DNA of 8,043 nucleotides from Acidobacteriaceae bacterium (GTDB taxonomy: Bacteria > Acidobacteriota > Terriglobia > Terriglobales > Acidobacteriaceae). Below are positions 1-6,700 of the stretch, piece by piece. The position numbers and the translations under genes were made by a program. The stretch is from contig PMOF01000222.1 in assembly GCA_003162495.1 (NCBI GenBank), positions 1 to 8,043 on the forward strand, written 5' to 3'. The notes under the pieces were generated by a model. It made no database searches and was not told the DNA's origin. It saw only the letters and a list, made by a program, of their open reading frames with translations. Numbering within the stretch: position 1 is the stretch's first letter; each line of letters starts with the position of its first letter.

Positions 1-443
1 TGCTGAATTTGACCACGGAGATGAACGCCGTGCTTGTCGATCCTCTGAAGACGACCATCGTTCAGGATTTTCGCTGCATGACGACCTGGGTTTTGAGGAA
101 GCGAAGAGGCTGAAACGGTATCGGAATTCGTCGTCTTTAGACGGATTCGGCGCGGAAGGGCGGCGTTTCCGGGTTGAAAAAGCCCGCGTTTAACATGTCG
201 GCGTTTTGCGGGAGTCGAAACCCACGTTTCCCTCCGGACCTGATTTTCCCTCAGGTTTTCGGAGCCTTGCGTTGATCTTGTCGGTAGGAGTCGAGCGTCG
301 CGCTATCTCAGGCTAGGCGCAAGAAACAAGGACGCGTCGAACCTGGGGCACCCGGTTTTCGACCAGGTACCGTTCAAACTGAGCCACCGGCTTTGATTTG
401 CGTGGCTGGCGGGGTGGTTGCTGGTGTGCGATGCTGAGGGGTT
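1..443. other. Intergenic region without a supported gene
   Basis: I see no credible coding region here. The two frames entering from the left edge on the + strand stop near 113 and 193, and their translations are low-complexity and unlike any family I recognise. The stretch is less G-skewed than the tsaB-rimI block that follows. It contains a hairpin at 233-263 (ACCTGA at 238-243 pairing with TCAGGT at 251-256, with outer TCCG/CGGA pairs). It also contains a TGGGGCACCCGG motif at 344-355, resembling the repeat near 6778, framed by ACCTGG (341-346) and CCAGGT (363-368). A tsaB promoter probably lies here, but I cannot point to a convincing -35/-10 pair. Confidence 0.5.
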
Positions 444-488
444 ATGGAGACAGGGACACGACCGGGAGCGGGGAGGGTGGAGTTTGGG

Positions 489-1178
489 ATGCTGGTGCTG
501 GCGATCGACACCTGCGGGCCGACGGGGTCGGTGGCGCTGGGGCGGCTGGCGGGACGCGACCTGGAGATTGTGGGGCAGACAGAGCTCGAGGGGCGGAGCT
601 ATTCGGCGACGCTGGTGGCGTCGGTGGGGGATTTGCTGCGGGACGCGGGCTTGGGGCTGAAGGATGTGGGCGGGATGGTGGCGGTGAACGGGCCGGGAAG
701 CTTTACGGGGGTGCGCGTGGGCCTGAGCGCGGTGAAGGGACTGGCCGAGACCGGGGGTGGGGGCGGGCAGATTCCGGTGGTGGCGGTGTCGCGGCTCGAG
801 GTTCTGTCGCGGAAGGCGGGGGTGCCGTCGGCGGCTCTGGATGCGCATCGGGGCGAGGTGTTTTTGCGGTTGGAAACGGTGGGCACGAAGGCGAGAGAGT
901 TGCTGGCCGGGGCGCGGGAGCTGGCGGCGATCGAGGCGACGCCGTTGCGGATTGCGGTTTGCGACGACGGGGCGGCGGGGCTGCTGGGAACTGCGTGGCC
1001 GAGTGTGCAGTTGGTGAGGAGCGCAGCGCCGATGGCGGCGGACGCGTTGCGTATGGGGGAGGCGCGGCTGGTGGCGGGGGCGTTTGTGGATTTGGCGCTG
1101 CTGGATGGGCACTATCTCAGGCGGTCGGACGCGGAGATTTTTGGGGAAGCGCAGGGGCCGGAGCGTCAGCGGGCATGA
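489..1178 (+). CDS. tsaB: tRNA threonylcarbamoyladenosine biosynthesis protein TsaB
   Basis: TsaB is the non-catalytic ASKHA-fold partner of TsaD. With TsaE it supports transfer of threonylcarbamoyl to A37 of ANN-decoding tRNAs in the cytoplasm. The protein is 229 aa, the usual family length, and opens with the typical MLVLAIDT strand (residues 1-8). It carries the signature GPGSFTGVRVG at residues 68-78. The HS-type position after the first helix reads RSYS (36-39), with Tyr where E. coli has His. I chose the ATG at 489 because the family begins there and GGAGGG at 472-477 is a well-placed Shine-Dalgarno; an in-frame ATG at 444 would add 15 residues. The stop overlaps rimI as ATGA, so the two are translationally coupled. 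tsaD and tsaE are not in the window. Confidence 0.93.
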   Translation: MLVLAIDTCGPTGSVALGRLAGRDLEIVGQTELEGRSYSATLVASVGDLLRDAGLGLKDVGGMVAVNGPGSFTGVRVGLSAVKGLAETGGGGGQIPVVAVSRLEVLSRKAGVPSAALDAHRGEVFLRLETVGTKARELLAGARELAAIEATPLRIAVCDDGAAGLLGTAWPSVQLVRSAAPMAADALRMGEARLVAGAFVDLALLDGHYLRRSDAEIFGEAQGPERQRA

Positions 1179-1648
1179 GGGCGGATTTCGAAGAGGCGCG
1201 GGTCCGGCCGATGACGGCGGCGGATCTCGAGCGGGTGAGGGAAATTGCGTCGAGTTTGAAAGACGCGCCGCAGTGGGGGGCGGGAGCTTACCGGGCGGCG
1301 TTGGATCTGGAGGTAGCGCCGCGGAGGATTGCGCTGGTGGCGGAGTTCCCGGGAAGCGGGATTCTGGGTTTCCTGATGGCCAGCTTGGTGCCGCCCGAGG
1401 CTGAGCTGGAGACGATTGCGGTGGTTGTGGAGGGGCAGCGGCGGGGTGTGGCGCGGCGGCTGTTTGCCGGGATGGCGGCGGAGCTGAAGGCGGCGGGGGT
1501 GATGGCGGTCCATCTTGAGGTCAGGGCGTCGAATGAGGCGGCGCTGGGGTTTTACCACGCTCAAGGGTTTATGGAGGCTGGGCGCAGGCCGCGTTATTAC
1601 GCTGGTCCGGAAGAAGATGCGATTTTGCTGAAAAAGGGGCTGGGTTGA
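1175..1648 (+). CDS. rimI: Ribosomal protein alanine N-acetyltransferase RimI-like (GNAT)
   Basis: This is a 157-aa GNAT acetyltransferase, expected to transfer acetyl from acetyl-CoA to a protein N-terminus (S18 alanine in E. coli). The acetyl-CoA loop is QRRGVARRL at residues 88-96. Glu115 in HLEVR and Tyr127 in the NEAALGFYHAQGF block (120-132) match the RimI catalytic pair. The C-terminal RRPRYYAGPEEDAILLKK stretch (137-154) is a RimI hallmark that separates it from generic GNATs. The start ATG at 1175 overlaps the tsaB stop, and no strong Shine-Dalgarno is needed if translation is coupled. The pair tsaB-rimI is a common operon. The same frame is open far upstream through tsaB, but that part translates as low-complexity Gly/Ala/Arg and is not coding. 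The exact substrate is inferred. Confidence 0.88.
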   Translation: MRADFEEARVRPMTAADLERVREIASSLKDAPQWGAGAYRAALDLEVAPRRIALVAEFPGSGILGFLMASLVPPEAELETIAVVVEGQRRGVARRLFAGMAAELKAAGVMAVHLEVRASNEAALGFYHAQGFMEAGRRPRYYAGPEEDAILLKKGLG

Positions 1649-1769
1649 CCGGGCCGTGGTGGCGCGTGGGGCGACAGAGCGGCCGGGTTGGCCTTGCAGA
1701 TGTGTACCTTTTTGGACCAGAAATCCACAGGGTTTTGCCGATTTGCTCTATTTTTTCGCGGATTGCATC

Positions 1770-1799
1770 TTGCCGATTGCGCGGCTGCGGCGGTATATG
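1770..1799 (+). promoter_or_regulatory. Candidate sigma70-type promoter for the DUF465 gene
   Basis: TTGCCG at 1770-1775 and TATATG at 1794-1799 are separated by 18 bases in the 180-base gap after rimI, leaving a leader of about 20 bases before the ATG at 1829. The -35 fits the consensus moderately and the -10 partly. Placement is sensible, but this rests on pattern only. Confidence 0.35.
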
Positions 1800-1828
1800 T
1801 AATTGTTCCTTAATACGGGAGGTGCTTG

Positions 1829-2038
1829 ATGGACGAAGTACAAGATCCCACGCTGAGCGAAGAAATTGGTCGCCTGCATGCCGAACATCATCGCTACGCT
1901 CAGCGGCTGGAAGAGTTGGTTCAAAAGCCCTATCTCTCTGAAGACGAACAACTCGAGGAAGTGCGCCTGAAGAAGCTGAAGCTGCACGCCAAAGACCTGA
2001 TCTTTGCGCTGCAGCACCGGACGGCGGCGGTGGCTTAA
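1829..2038 (+). CDS. DUF465 / YdcH-like small coiled-coil protein
   Basis: This gene encodes a 69-aa, charged, fully helical protein. The pattern is [22 protein letters not shown] in the first half, an acidic turn [10 protein letters not shown], and then a lysine-rich helix [14 protein letters not shown]. This layout of two helices with a conserved K-L-K-D segment matches the DUF465 (YdcH/PF04325) family, whose function is unknown. The start is ATG 1829, supported by a near-perfect Shine-Dalgarno GGGAGGT at 1817-1823; a TTG directly before it (1826) is in frame but worse placed. It has no signal peptide or membrane segment. It stands alone, with a 180-base gap before and 142 bases after, so it is probably transcribed from its own promoter, possibly reading into psd. 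Confidence 0.8.
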   Translation: MDEVQDPTLSEEIGRLHAEHHRYAQRLEELVQKPYLSEDEQLEEVRLKKLKLHAKDLIFALQHRTAAVA

Positions 2039-2164
2039 AGCGGGTCGGGAACGGGATTTTATAGCCTATGAGCGAAGCGCTGGCCCGCAGCGGTCTGAAC
2101 GCGGGAAGTGTGCGGGAAAACCGCACCCATCGAAGCCAAACAAAATCAGCGAAGCAATTGACCG

Positions 2165-2170
2165 TATAAT
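2165..2170 (+). promoter_or_regulatory. Perfect TATAAT -10-like hexamer just before psd
   Basis: TATAAT occurs 10 bases before the psd ATG. No good -35 lies 16-18 bases upstream (the 2141-2148 area is A-rich) and no extended TG precedes it. If used, transcription would begin only a few bases before the start codon, giving a nearly leaderless psd mRNA, which would fit the lack of a Shine-Dalgarno there. It may equally be chance. Confidence 0.25.
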
Positions 2171-2180
2171 CGTTGGGACT

Positions 2181-2882
2181 ATGGTACGCGACGGTTACAT
2201 TTACGGTTTCAGCCTGCTGGCGGTGGCGATCGCGCTGGTGTGGGCCACGGGCGGCTGGGCATGGGGCATTGCGCCGGTACTGCTGGCGGCGTTTTTTCTG
2301 TGGTTCTTTCGCGACCCGCAGCGGACAGTTCCGGCGGGTGCGGGACTGATTGTTTCGCCGGGGGACGGGCTGGTGACGGAGACGGTTGCGATTTCCACTC
2401 CCCAGGGGCCGAGGCAGCGGATCAGCATTTTTCTGAGCGTGTTTGACGTGCACGTGAACCGTTCGCCGATCGGCGGCGTGCTCACCGACGTGCGCTACCA
2501 GAAGGGCCAATATTTGAACGCGATGAACCCGGCCTCGGCGGACCGCAACGAGCAGAACGCGGTGACGGTGCGCGGCGAGGGGATGGAAGTCACGTTCAAG
2601 CAGATTGCGGGGCTGCTGGCGCGGCGGATTGTCTTTCAACCGCGCCCAGGCGACAGGGTGGAACGCGGGCAGCGGGTGGGCCTTATCAAGTTCGGTTCCA
2701 GGGTGGATGTGGTGTTGCCGGCCGAGGCCGAGCTGCGGGTGAAGGTGGGCCAGCGGGTGAAAGGCGGATCGAGCGTGCTGGCGGAGATGGCTGAGGGAGA
2801 GATGGCGATGGCTCTCCCGGCGGTCCAGAAGACAATGAGAGCCAGCGTGATTCCAGGCGGCACCGATGAGGAGAATCTGTGA
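2181..2882 (+). CDS. psd: Phosphatidylserine decarboxylase proenzyme
   Basis: Psd decarboxylates phosphatidylserine to phosphatidylethanolamine at the inner membrane, using a pyruvoyl group made by self-cleavage. The 233-aa length fits the short (archaeal-type, PSD-A) class. Residues about 9-43 form two hydrophobic segments, followed by [10 protein letters not shown] (42-51). The catalytic Asp and His are visible in SPGDG (Asp62) and FDVHVNRSP (His91). The cleavage site is KFGSRVDV, so Gly172/Ser173 would give the beta chain and the pyruvoyl alpha chain. Start ATG 2181 is chosen because the family begins close to the membrane segment; the upstream in-frame extension is unlike the family. The Shine-Dalgarno is weak. 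The stop overlaps the pssA GTG, so the substrate-making enzyme is coupled directly behind. Confidence 0.93.
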   Translation: MVRDGYIYGFSLLAVAIALVWATGGWAWGIAPVLLAAFFLWFFRDPQRTVPAGAGLIVSPGDGLVTETVAISTPQGPRQRISIFLSVFDVHVNRSPIGGVLTDVRYQKGQYLNAMNPASADRNEQNAVTVRGEGMEVTFKQIAGLLARRIVFQPRPGDRVERGQRVGLIKFGSRVDVVLPAEAELRVKVGQRVKGGSSVLAEMAEGEMAMALPAVQKTMRASVIPGGTDEENL

Positions 2883-3787
2883 ACGGGCATGATCGCCAAC
2901 GCGATCCTGCTCTGGCTCAGGCCAGGAAGCGGGACCGCCTGCGCCGCGGTATGTACCTGCTGCCGTCGCTGTTTACCGCGGGCAACATCGGCGCCGGTTT
3001 TTTCTCCATGACCGAGACCTTCAAAGCGATCAGCGGCAACGCGGAAACCCATCTCGACTGGGCGGCGATCGCCATCCTGTTCGCGATTCCGTTTGACTCG
3101 CTGGATGGGCGCATCGCGCGCATGACGAATACCACCAGCGAGTTTGGCAAGGAGCTGGATTCGCTGGCCGACGCCATCACCTTTGGAGTGGCGCCGAGTT
3201 TACTGGCGCTGATCTGGGGATTCCATTTTCTGCCCGATTCAGTGAACCCGCAGTTGCGCCTCCATCTACAGCAGGCGGGGGCGTTCATCTGTTTTCTGTT
3301 TTTGATGGGCGGAGTTTCGCGCCTGGCCCGATTCAATATCAGCCACGATGTGCAGCCGCGCAATCCGGGGCGGCCGGATCGCAAGTATTTTGTGGGGATG
3401 CCGATTCCCGCAGCCGCCGGCCTGCTGGCCGCGACTATTCATCTGTGTTACGGCATTCCGGTGCAGGCGTGGTGGATCGCGATTCCATGGTTGTGCCTGG
3501 TGGGATTGGCCGGGTTCCTGATGGTGAGCACGTGGCGATTCTGGTCGGGCAAGGAGATCAATCTTTCCCGCCGCCATCCGTTCCAACTGCTGTTTGTGAT
3601 TTCGATTGTGCTGTATGTCGGGCTGCGGTACTCCAATGTGGTGTTTTTTGCGGTGGCGTTGGTTTACATGTTCTCCGGCATCTGGGCGCGTGCGGCGTAC
3701 TCCTGGTCGCGGCGGCGCAGAAAGCCGACCGACACTCCTGCTCCCGAAGCAGGCGCTGCTGAAGCCGATACCTTTAGAACCTTGTAG
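2879..3787 (+). CDS. pssA: CDP-diacylglycerol--serine O-phosphatidyltransferase
   Basis: This integral membrane enzyme joins serine to CDP-diacylglycerol to give phosphatidylserine, the substrate of the psd product. The CDP-alcohol phosphatidyltransferase motif D-x2-D-G-x2-A-R-x8-G-x3-D-x3-D is complete: Asp73, Asp76, Gly77, Arg81, Gly90, Asp94 and Asp98. Further membrane helices follow through about residue 275, with a polar Arg-rich then Ala/Pro-rich tail (about 276-302). The length is 302 aa, somewhat longer than minimal relatives. The start is GTG 2879, inside the psd stop (GTGA), with GAGGAG at 2868-2873 five bases before it. The conserved [12 protein letters not shown] block (30-41) supports the class II PssA assignment rather than PgsA. 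It forms an operon with psd and probably with the ASADH-like gene 20 bases downstream. Confidence 0.93.
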   Translation: MNGHDRQRDPALAQARKRDRLRRGMYLLPSLFTAGNIGAGFFSMTETFKAISGNAETHLDWAAIAILFAIPFDSLDGRIARMTNTTSEFGKELDSLADAITFGVAPSLLALIWGFHFLPDSVNPQLRLHLQQAGAFICFLFLMGGVSRLARFNISHDVQPRNPGRPDRKYFVGMPIPAAAGLLAATIHLCYGIPVQAWWIAIPWLCLVGLAGFLMVSTWRFWSGKEINLSRRHPFQLLFVISIVLYVGLRYSNVVFFAVALVYMFSGIWARAAYSWSRRRRKPTDTPAPEAGAAEADTFRTL

Positions 3788-3807
3788 CTTTCAGAACCCC
3801 CGGAAGG

Positions 3808-4842
3808 ATGCCTGTGTACAAGATCGCGATTGCCGGGGCTTCTACGCTGCTGGGCAGGGAGTTGAAAGAAGCCTTGTCTGAATCGCCTCTGGCGGCGGCC
3901 GCGCTGGTGCTGCTGGACGATGACCCGGTGCACGGCCAACTGGACCAGGTGGGGGACGAGGTGACCATCGTCCAGGCCATTGACGCGGACGCGTTTGAGC
4001 GCATGGACTTCACGTTTTTTGCGGGCCCGGAAGACCTGACGCGCAAGCATTGGCGGCATGCGCTGCGGGCCGGCTCGACGGTGCTGGACCTGAGTGGCGC
4101 GCTGGACCAGGAGACGGGGGTGCTGGTGCGCGCTCCCTGGCTGGGCTCGGAGGCGGTGACGGCGGACCTGTTTACCCCGGCGGTGGTTCCGGCGGACCCC
4201 GCGGCGCTGGCGCTGGCGCTCATTCTGGAGCGGCTGCAGCAGGCCGCGCCGGTGCGGTTTGCTGCCGCTACGGTGCTCGAACCGGCAAGCGAGTTTGGAC
4301 GCGCGGCTATGGATGAGCTGCACCAGCAGACGGTGAACCTGCTGAGCTTCCAGGCCATGCCGCGCTTAATCTATGACGCGCAGGTGGCCTATAACCTGCT
4401 GAGCGGCCTGGGTGAGACTGCAACGATCCGCTTGAGCGCGGCAGAGGCGCGGATTCGACGGCACTATGACGCGCTGGCGGGCGGGCGCTGGCCTGCGCTG
4501 GCGCTGCAGGTGATTCACGCGCCGGTGTTTCATGGACAAACGTATTCGATTGCGGTGGAGCTTGAACGGGCGGTGGATATATCGGCGCTTGAAGAGGCTC
4601 TGAGCGGCGAACACGTGGACCTGGTGCTGGAAGATACGGATTCGCCCTCCAACCTGGCGGCTACCGGGCAAAACGATGTGCTGGTGCGGCTGCGGCCGGA
4701 GGCGCCGGGGGGGCGTTTGACGGAGAAGATTTCGCGGCTATGGATCTGGGCGGCGGCCGACAATTTGCGGCTGCATGCGCAGAATGCGGTGGAGTGCGCG
4801 CTGGATTTGCGCCGGTTGCGGCCGCAGGGGACGGTACAGTAA
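3808..4842 (+). CDS. Aspartate-semialdehyde dehydrogenase-like protein lacking catalytic residues (USG-1-like pseudoenzyme)
   Basis: The 344-aa protein has the ASADH fold in order: an N-terminal nucleotide-binding motif GASTLLG (10-16), FFAGPEDLTRKHW (70-82), GSTVLDLSGAL (89-99), then a dimerisation/catalytic domain with FGRAAMDELHQQTVNLL (163-179) and a C-terminal IWAAADNLRLHAQNAV. Where active ASADHs have N-P-x-C, this protein reads TPAVVPADP (123-131) with no cysteine; its only Cys is 330, near the end. The substrate-binding/catalytic R-x-P-V-x-x-G-H motif is HAPVFHGQ (237-244), so both Arg and His are changed. Aspartate-semialdehyde dehydrogenase activity is therefore unlikely; E. coli USG-1 is a known cysteine-less relative. 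ATG 3808 has GGAAGG touching it; GTG 3814 would have ideal six-base spacing and may be the true start. The gene lies 20 bases after pssA, probably cotranscribed. Confidence 0.85.
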   Translation: MPVYKIAIAGASTLLGRELKEALSESPLAAAALVLLDDDPVHGQLDQVGDEVTIVQAIDADAFERMDFTFFAGPEDLTRKHWRHALRAGSTVLDLSGALDQETGVLVRAPWLGSEAVTADLFTPAVVPADPAALALALILERLQQAAPVRFAAATVLEPASEFGRAAMDELHQQTVNLLSFQAMPRLIYDAQVAYNLLSGLGETATIRLSAAEARIRRHYDALAGGRWPALALQVIHAPVFHGQTYSIAVELERAVDISALEEALSGEHVDLVLEDTDSPSNLAATGQNDVLVRLRPEAPGGRLTEKISRLWIWAAADNLRLHAQNAVECALDLRRLRPQGTVQ

Positions 4843-4950
4843 GACAGAGGCGTACCGAATCAGGAATTCATCGAAGCAATGGGACGATGACATTTCGTTT
4901 CGCCGGTTTCTTTTTTTGACGCTCTTTGCAGACTTGTTGCTTGTGCCAGA

Positions 4951-5130
4951 ATGCAGGCCATGGAAGAGTACTTTGTTACGGTCGGTCCGAACGGCGAGTT
5001 TGAGATTCCGGTCGCGATGCGCGAATCGTTGGGAATCGTGGAGGGGACCCGGGTCGAGTTTCGGCTAGAGGGGGCGAGGATCATTCTGGAACTTGAAACC
5101 AAGGCCTTGAAGGAGCATCTTCCTCGCTAA
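4951..5130 (+). CDS. AbrB/SpoVT/MazE-type DNA-binding domain protein
   Basis: This is a small 59-aa protein (56 aa if translation begins at the in-frame ATG 4960). The sequence YFVTVGPNGEFEIPVAMRESLGI followed by VEGTRVEFRLEGARIILE matches the swapped-hairpin AbrB pattern (beta strand, G-x-x-x-I-P, helix with R-x-x-L-G-I, G-x-x-V, final strand). Such domains act as dimeric transition-state regulators or as antitoxin DNA-binding halves. The tail after the domain is short (ELETKALKEHLPR). No toxin-like gene (PIN, MazF) lies beside it in the window: the next gene is dgt on the opposite strand. Neither ATG has a good Shine-Dalgarno (AGG at 4955-4957 is only two bases before 4960), so the start is uncertain. 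An orphan regulator is the likeliest reading. Confidence 0.7.
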   Translation: MQAMEEYFVTVGPNGEFEIPVAMRESLGIVEGTRVEFRLEGARIILELETKALKEHLPR

Positions 5131-5139
5131 ATCGCTTCC

Positions 5140-5163
5140 GCGGCTGGGCCCAACCCAAGCCGC
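5140..5163. other. Imperfect hairpin after the AbrB-type gene
   Basis: GCGGCTGGG (5140-5148) pairs with CCCAAGCCGC (5154-5163) with one bulged A and a five-base loop, nine bases beyond the AbrB-type stop. It is followed by AAAAAA on the + strand, so there is no U tract for + transcripts, and for - strand transcripts the T tract comes before the stem. It may slow or protect a 3' end but is not a textbook intrinsic terminator. Confidence 0.35.
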
Positions 5164-5237
5164 AAAAAACGGGGAGACTTGTCCGCAATCTTCCAAAATT
5201 GCGAGCGAAGTTTCGAAGACGGGGTTGTATTCCCTCG

Positions 5238-5292
5238 GCGGCTGAAGCCGCGTCCCTGCTGGATACTTCTGTGGCACGGCTGAAGCCGTGCC
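5238..5292. repeat. Paired GGCTGAAGCC palindromes (REP-like element)
   Basis: Two hairpins with identical TGAA loops lie 38 bases apart between the convergent AbrB-type and dgt genes: GCGGC/GCCGC (5238-5242 with 5247-5251) and GGCACGGC/GCCGTGCC (5273-5280 with 5285-5292). They are the only notable structure in the 221-base convergent gap. The arrangement of two short palindromes sharing a core resembles REP/BIME-type dispersed repeats, and I associate such units with Terriglobia intergenic DNA. They could also act as a bidirectional transcript end. Confidence 0.55.
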
Positions 5293-5351
5293 CTTTCAAA
5301 GCGCCGTTTCTTCCCGGTGGCGTTTGTTCTATCCATTTTCTGCGAGATCTT

Positions 5352-6452
5352 TCACCGCGTCCCGAGGCGGAGCCAGGTTTGTTCGATGTAGCTGTCGGTC
5401 ATTCCGGCGATGTAGTCGGCGACGGTGCGGGCGAGGCCCTGGGCGGGGATTTGCGCCTGGTGGTCGTGAGGCAGTTGAGTGGGGTCGGCGATGAGCGCGG
5501 CGAACATTCCTTCGACGACCTGGGTGGCGTGGGCGCGAGTCTCCTCCATGCCGGGGGAGTTGTAGAGATGCGCGTAGAGGAATTCCTTGGCGGCGGCGCG
5601 GGCGGCTTCGACCTGCGGGCTGAGGGCTGCCAGGCGGCGAGGCGCGTTGCGGATACCAGCGAGTGTAGTGGCGCCGAGACCGGCTGCGCTGGTGCGCACT
5701 TCGGTCAACAGATCAGTTACCAGGAAATTCAGTACGCTCTTGAGGGCTTCGTTCGCGCCGAGCTTGGGCGCGGCGGCGGGATATTCGCGGAGCACGGCGT
5801 CATGGAAATCGCGAAAGAGGGGCACGCCTGCGCGGACCTGCTCGAGGGTGAGAATGCCGGATTCAAGGCCGTCGTCGAGATCGGCGGTGAGGTAGGCGAT
5901 CTCGTCGGCCAGATCGATCAACTGCGCTTCAAGGGGCGGGAACTGGTCGAGGAAGTATTCGGCCAACTCGGGGTGCGTGGCGGCGGAGTAGTCGTGGGAG
6001 TGCTTGACGATGCCTTCCCTGACAGCCAGGGTCAGGTTGAGGCCGCGAAATCCGGCGTAGCGCTCCTCAAACCAGGTGACGATGCGCAGGGCGTGCAGGT
6101 TGTGATCGAAGCCGAGGCCGAAGGCGCGAATGCAGTGGTCCAGGGCTTTTTCGCCGGTGTGACCGAAGGGCGGGTGGCCTATGTCGTGGGCCAGGGCCAG
6201 GGCTTCAGCGAGTTCGGCATTGAGGCCGAGAGCGCCGGCGAGGGTGCGGGCGATCTGGGTGACCTCCAGGGTGTGGGTGAGGCGGCTGCGGAAATGGTCC
6301 GAAGGGGGATCGCCGGGCAGGCGGGCGAAGACCTGGGTCTTGCCGGCCAGGCGGCGGAAGGAGCGCGCGTGGAGGATGCGGGCGGCGTCGCGGGCGAAGG
6401 GCGTGCGATAGGGATGAGGGGGCTCGGGGTGCGCGCGACGGGTCAGGGTGAT
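5352..6452 (-). CDS. dgt: dGTPase-family deoxynucleoside triphosphate triphosphohydrolase (HD domain), start codon unclear
   Basis: This HD-domain enzyme is expected to hydrolyse dGTP or other dNTPs to nucleoside and triphosphate. Translated from the ATC at 6452 it is 366 aa, close to family size. Visible blocks are HPYRTPFARDAARILHARSF (13-32), RRLAGKTQVF (33-42), RLTHTLEVTQIAR (57-69; metal ligand His60), AHDIGHPPFGHTGEKAL (88-104; His89-Asp90) and LADEIAYLTADLDDGL with Asp183. The frame is open from 6500 to the TGA at 5352-5354, yet it has no ATG, GTG or TTG before the TTG at 5966, which lies after the first three metal ligands and cannot be the start. Candidate starts are ATC 6452 (GGAG eight bases before), CTG 6446 or ATA 6476. 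The gene may use a rare start, have lost it, or carry a sequence error. It is convergent with the genes on its left. Confidence 0.82.
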   Translation of the reverse strand: MTLTRRAHPEPPHPYRTPFARDAARILHARSFRRLAGKTQVFARLPGDPPSDHFRSRLTHTLEVTQIARTLAGALGLNAELAEALALAHDIGHPPFGHTGEKALDHCIRAFGLGFDHNLHALRIVTWFEERYAGFRGLNLTLAVREGIVKHSHDYSAATHPELAEYFLDQFPPLEAQLIDLADEIAYLTADLDDGLESGILTLEQVRAGVPLFRDFHDAVLREYPAAAPKLGANEALKSVLNFLVTDLLTEVRTSAAGLGATTLAGIRNAPRRLAALSPQVEAARAAAKEFLYAHLYNSPGMEETRAHATQVVEGMFAALIADPTQLPHDHQAQIPAQGLARTVADYIAGMTDSYIEQTWLRLGTR

Positions 6453-6551
6453 GTCCGCGTCTCCGCGAACGGCTATGCCTGGGGATAAAGGGTTGGTAGG
6501 TTCAGGTTGCAGATTGATCCTCGACTTATGGTCTGGTTATATCGCAGTTGG

Positions 6552-6700
6552 GGGCGCTAGAGTAGTGAGTCTGAAGTTCATCGAAGAACAACCGCAGATT
6601 CTTCGACTCACCACCCCCGAACTGAAAGACGTTCGGGGCCCCGTTCGCTCAGAATGACAGTCAGCTTTGTGTTGCGTATTTCAGACTCAGGGCGCTAGAG
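6552..6700. mobile_element. MITE-like element with inverted ends and flanking 11-base duplication
   Basis: The ends TGAGTCTGAA (6566-6575) and TTCAGACTCA (6680-6689) are perfect 10-base inverted repeats delimiting 124 bases. The same 11-base word GGGCGCTAGAG stands on both sides, at 6552-6562 and 6690-6700, with three extra bases (TAG) on the left. Inside are two strong hairpins: TCGAAGAA/TTCTTCGA (6581-6588 with 6599-6606) and CCCCGAAC/GTTCGGGG (6615-6622 with 6631-6638). There is no coding capacity. The geometry suggests a short non-autonomous insertion with a target duplication; the duplicated word is also the edge of the neighbouring palindromic element. Confidence 0.55.

Noticed and set aside
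303..1112. 269-codon - strand frame over tsaB
   Set aside because: The translation is Arg/His/Pro-rich with no domain and is fully opposite a recognised gene.
398..1648. 416-codon + strand frame covering tsaB and rimI
   Set aside because: Only the part from 1175 (RimI) is protein-like. The upstream part is Gly/Ala/Arg noise in a different frame from TsaB.
2068..2169. 33-codon small frame ([13 protein letters not shown]...) before psd
   Set aside because: It has no Shine-Dalgarno and no recognisable leader-peptide features, and an open frame of this length is expected by chance.
1569..2639. 356-codon - strand frame
   Set aside because: It runs antisense to the end of rimI, DUF465 and psd, with a compositionally biased translation and no family pattern.
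5140..5163. Hairpin after the AbrB-type gene as an intrinsic terminator
   Set aside because: The adjacent homopolymer is A on the + strand, and the T tract comes before the stem for - strand transcripts, so the required stem-then-U order is absent in both directions.
5352..5966. dgt annotated as starting at TTG 5966
   Set aside because: That start would remove HPYRTPF, RLTHTLEV and the His-Asp pair that form the active site, all present in frame upstream.
5199..6488. 429-codon + strand open frame opposite dgt
   Set aside because: Its translation is Gly/Ala/Glu-rich low complexity with no family signal, it begins in the palindromic repeat, and the opposite strand encodes a clear HD-domain enzyme with all metal ligands. 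It is an antisense shadow of high-GC coding DNA.
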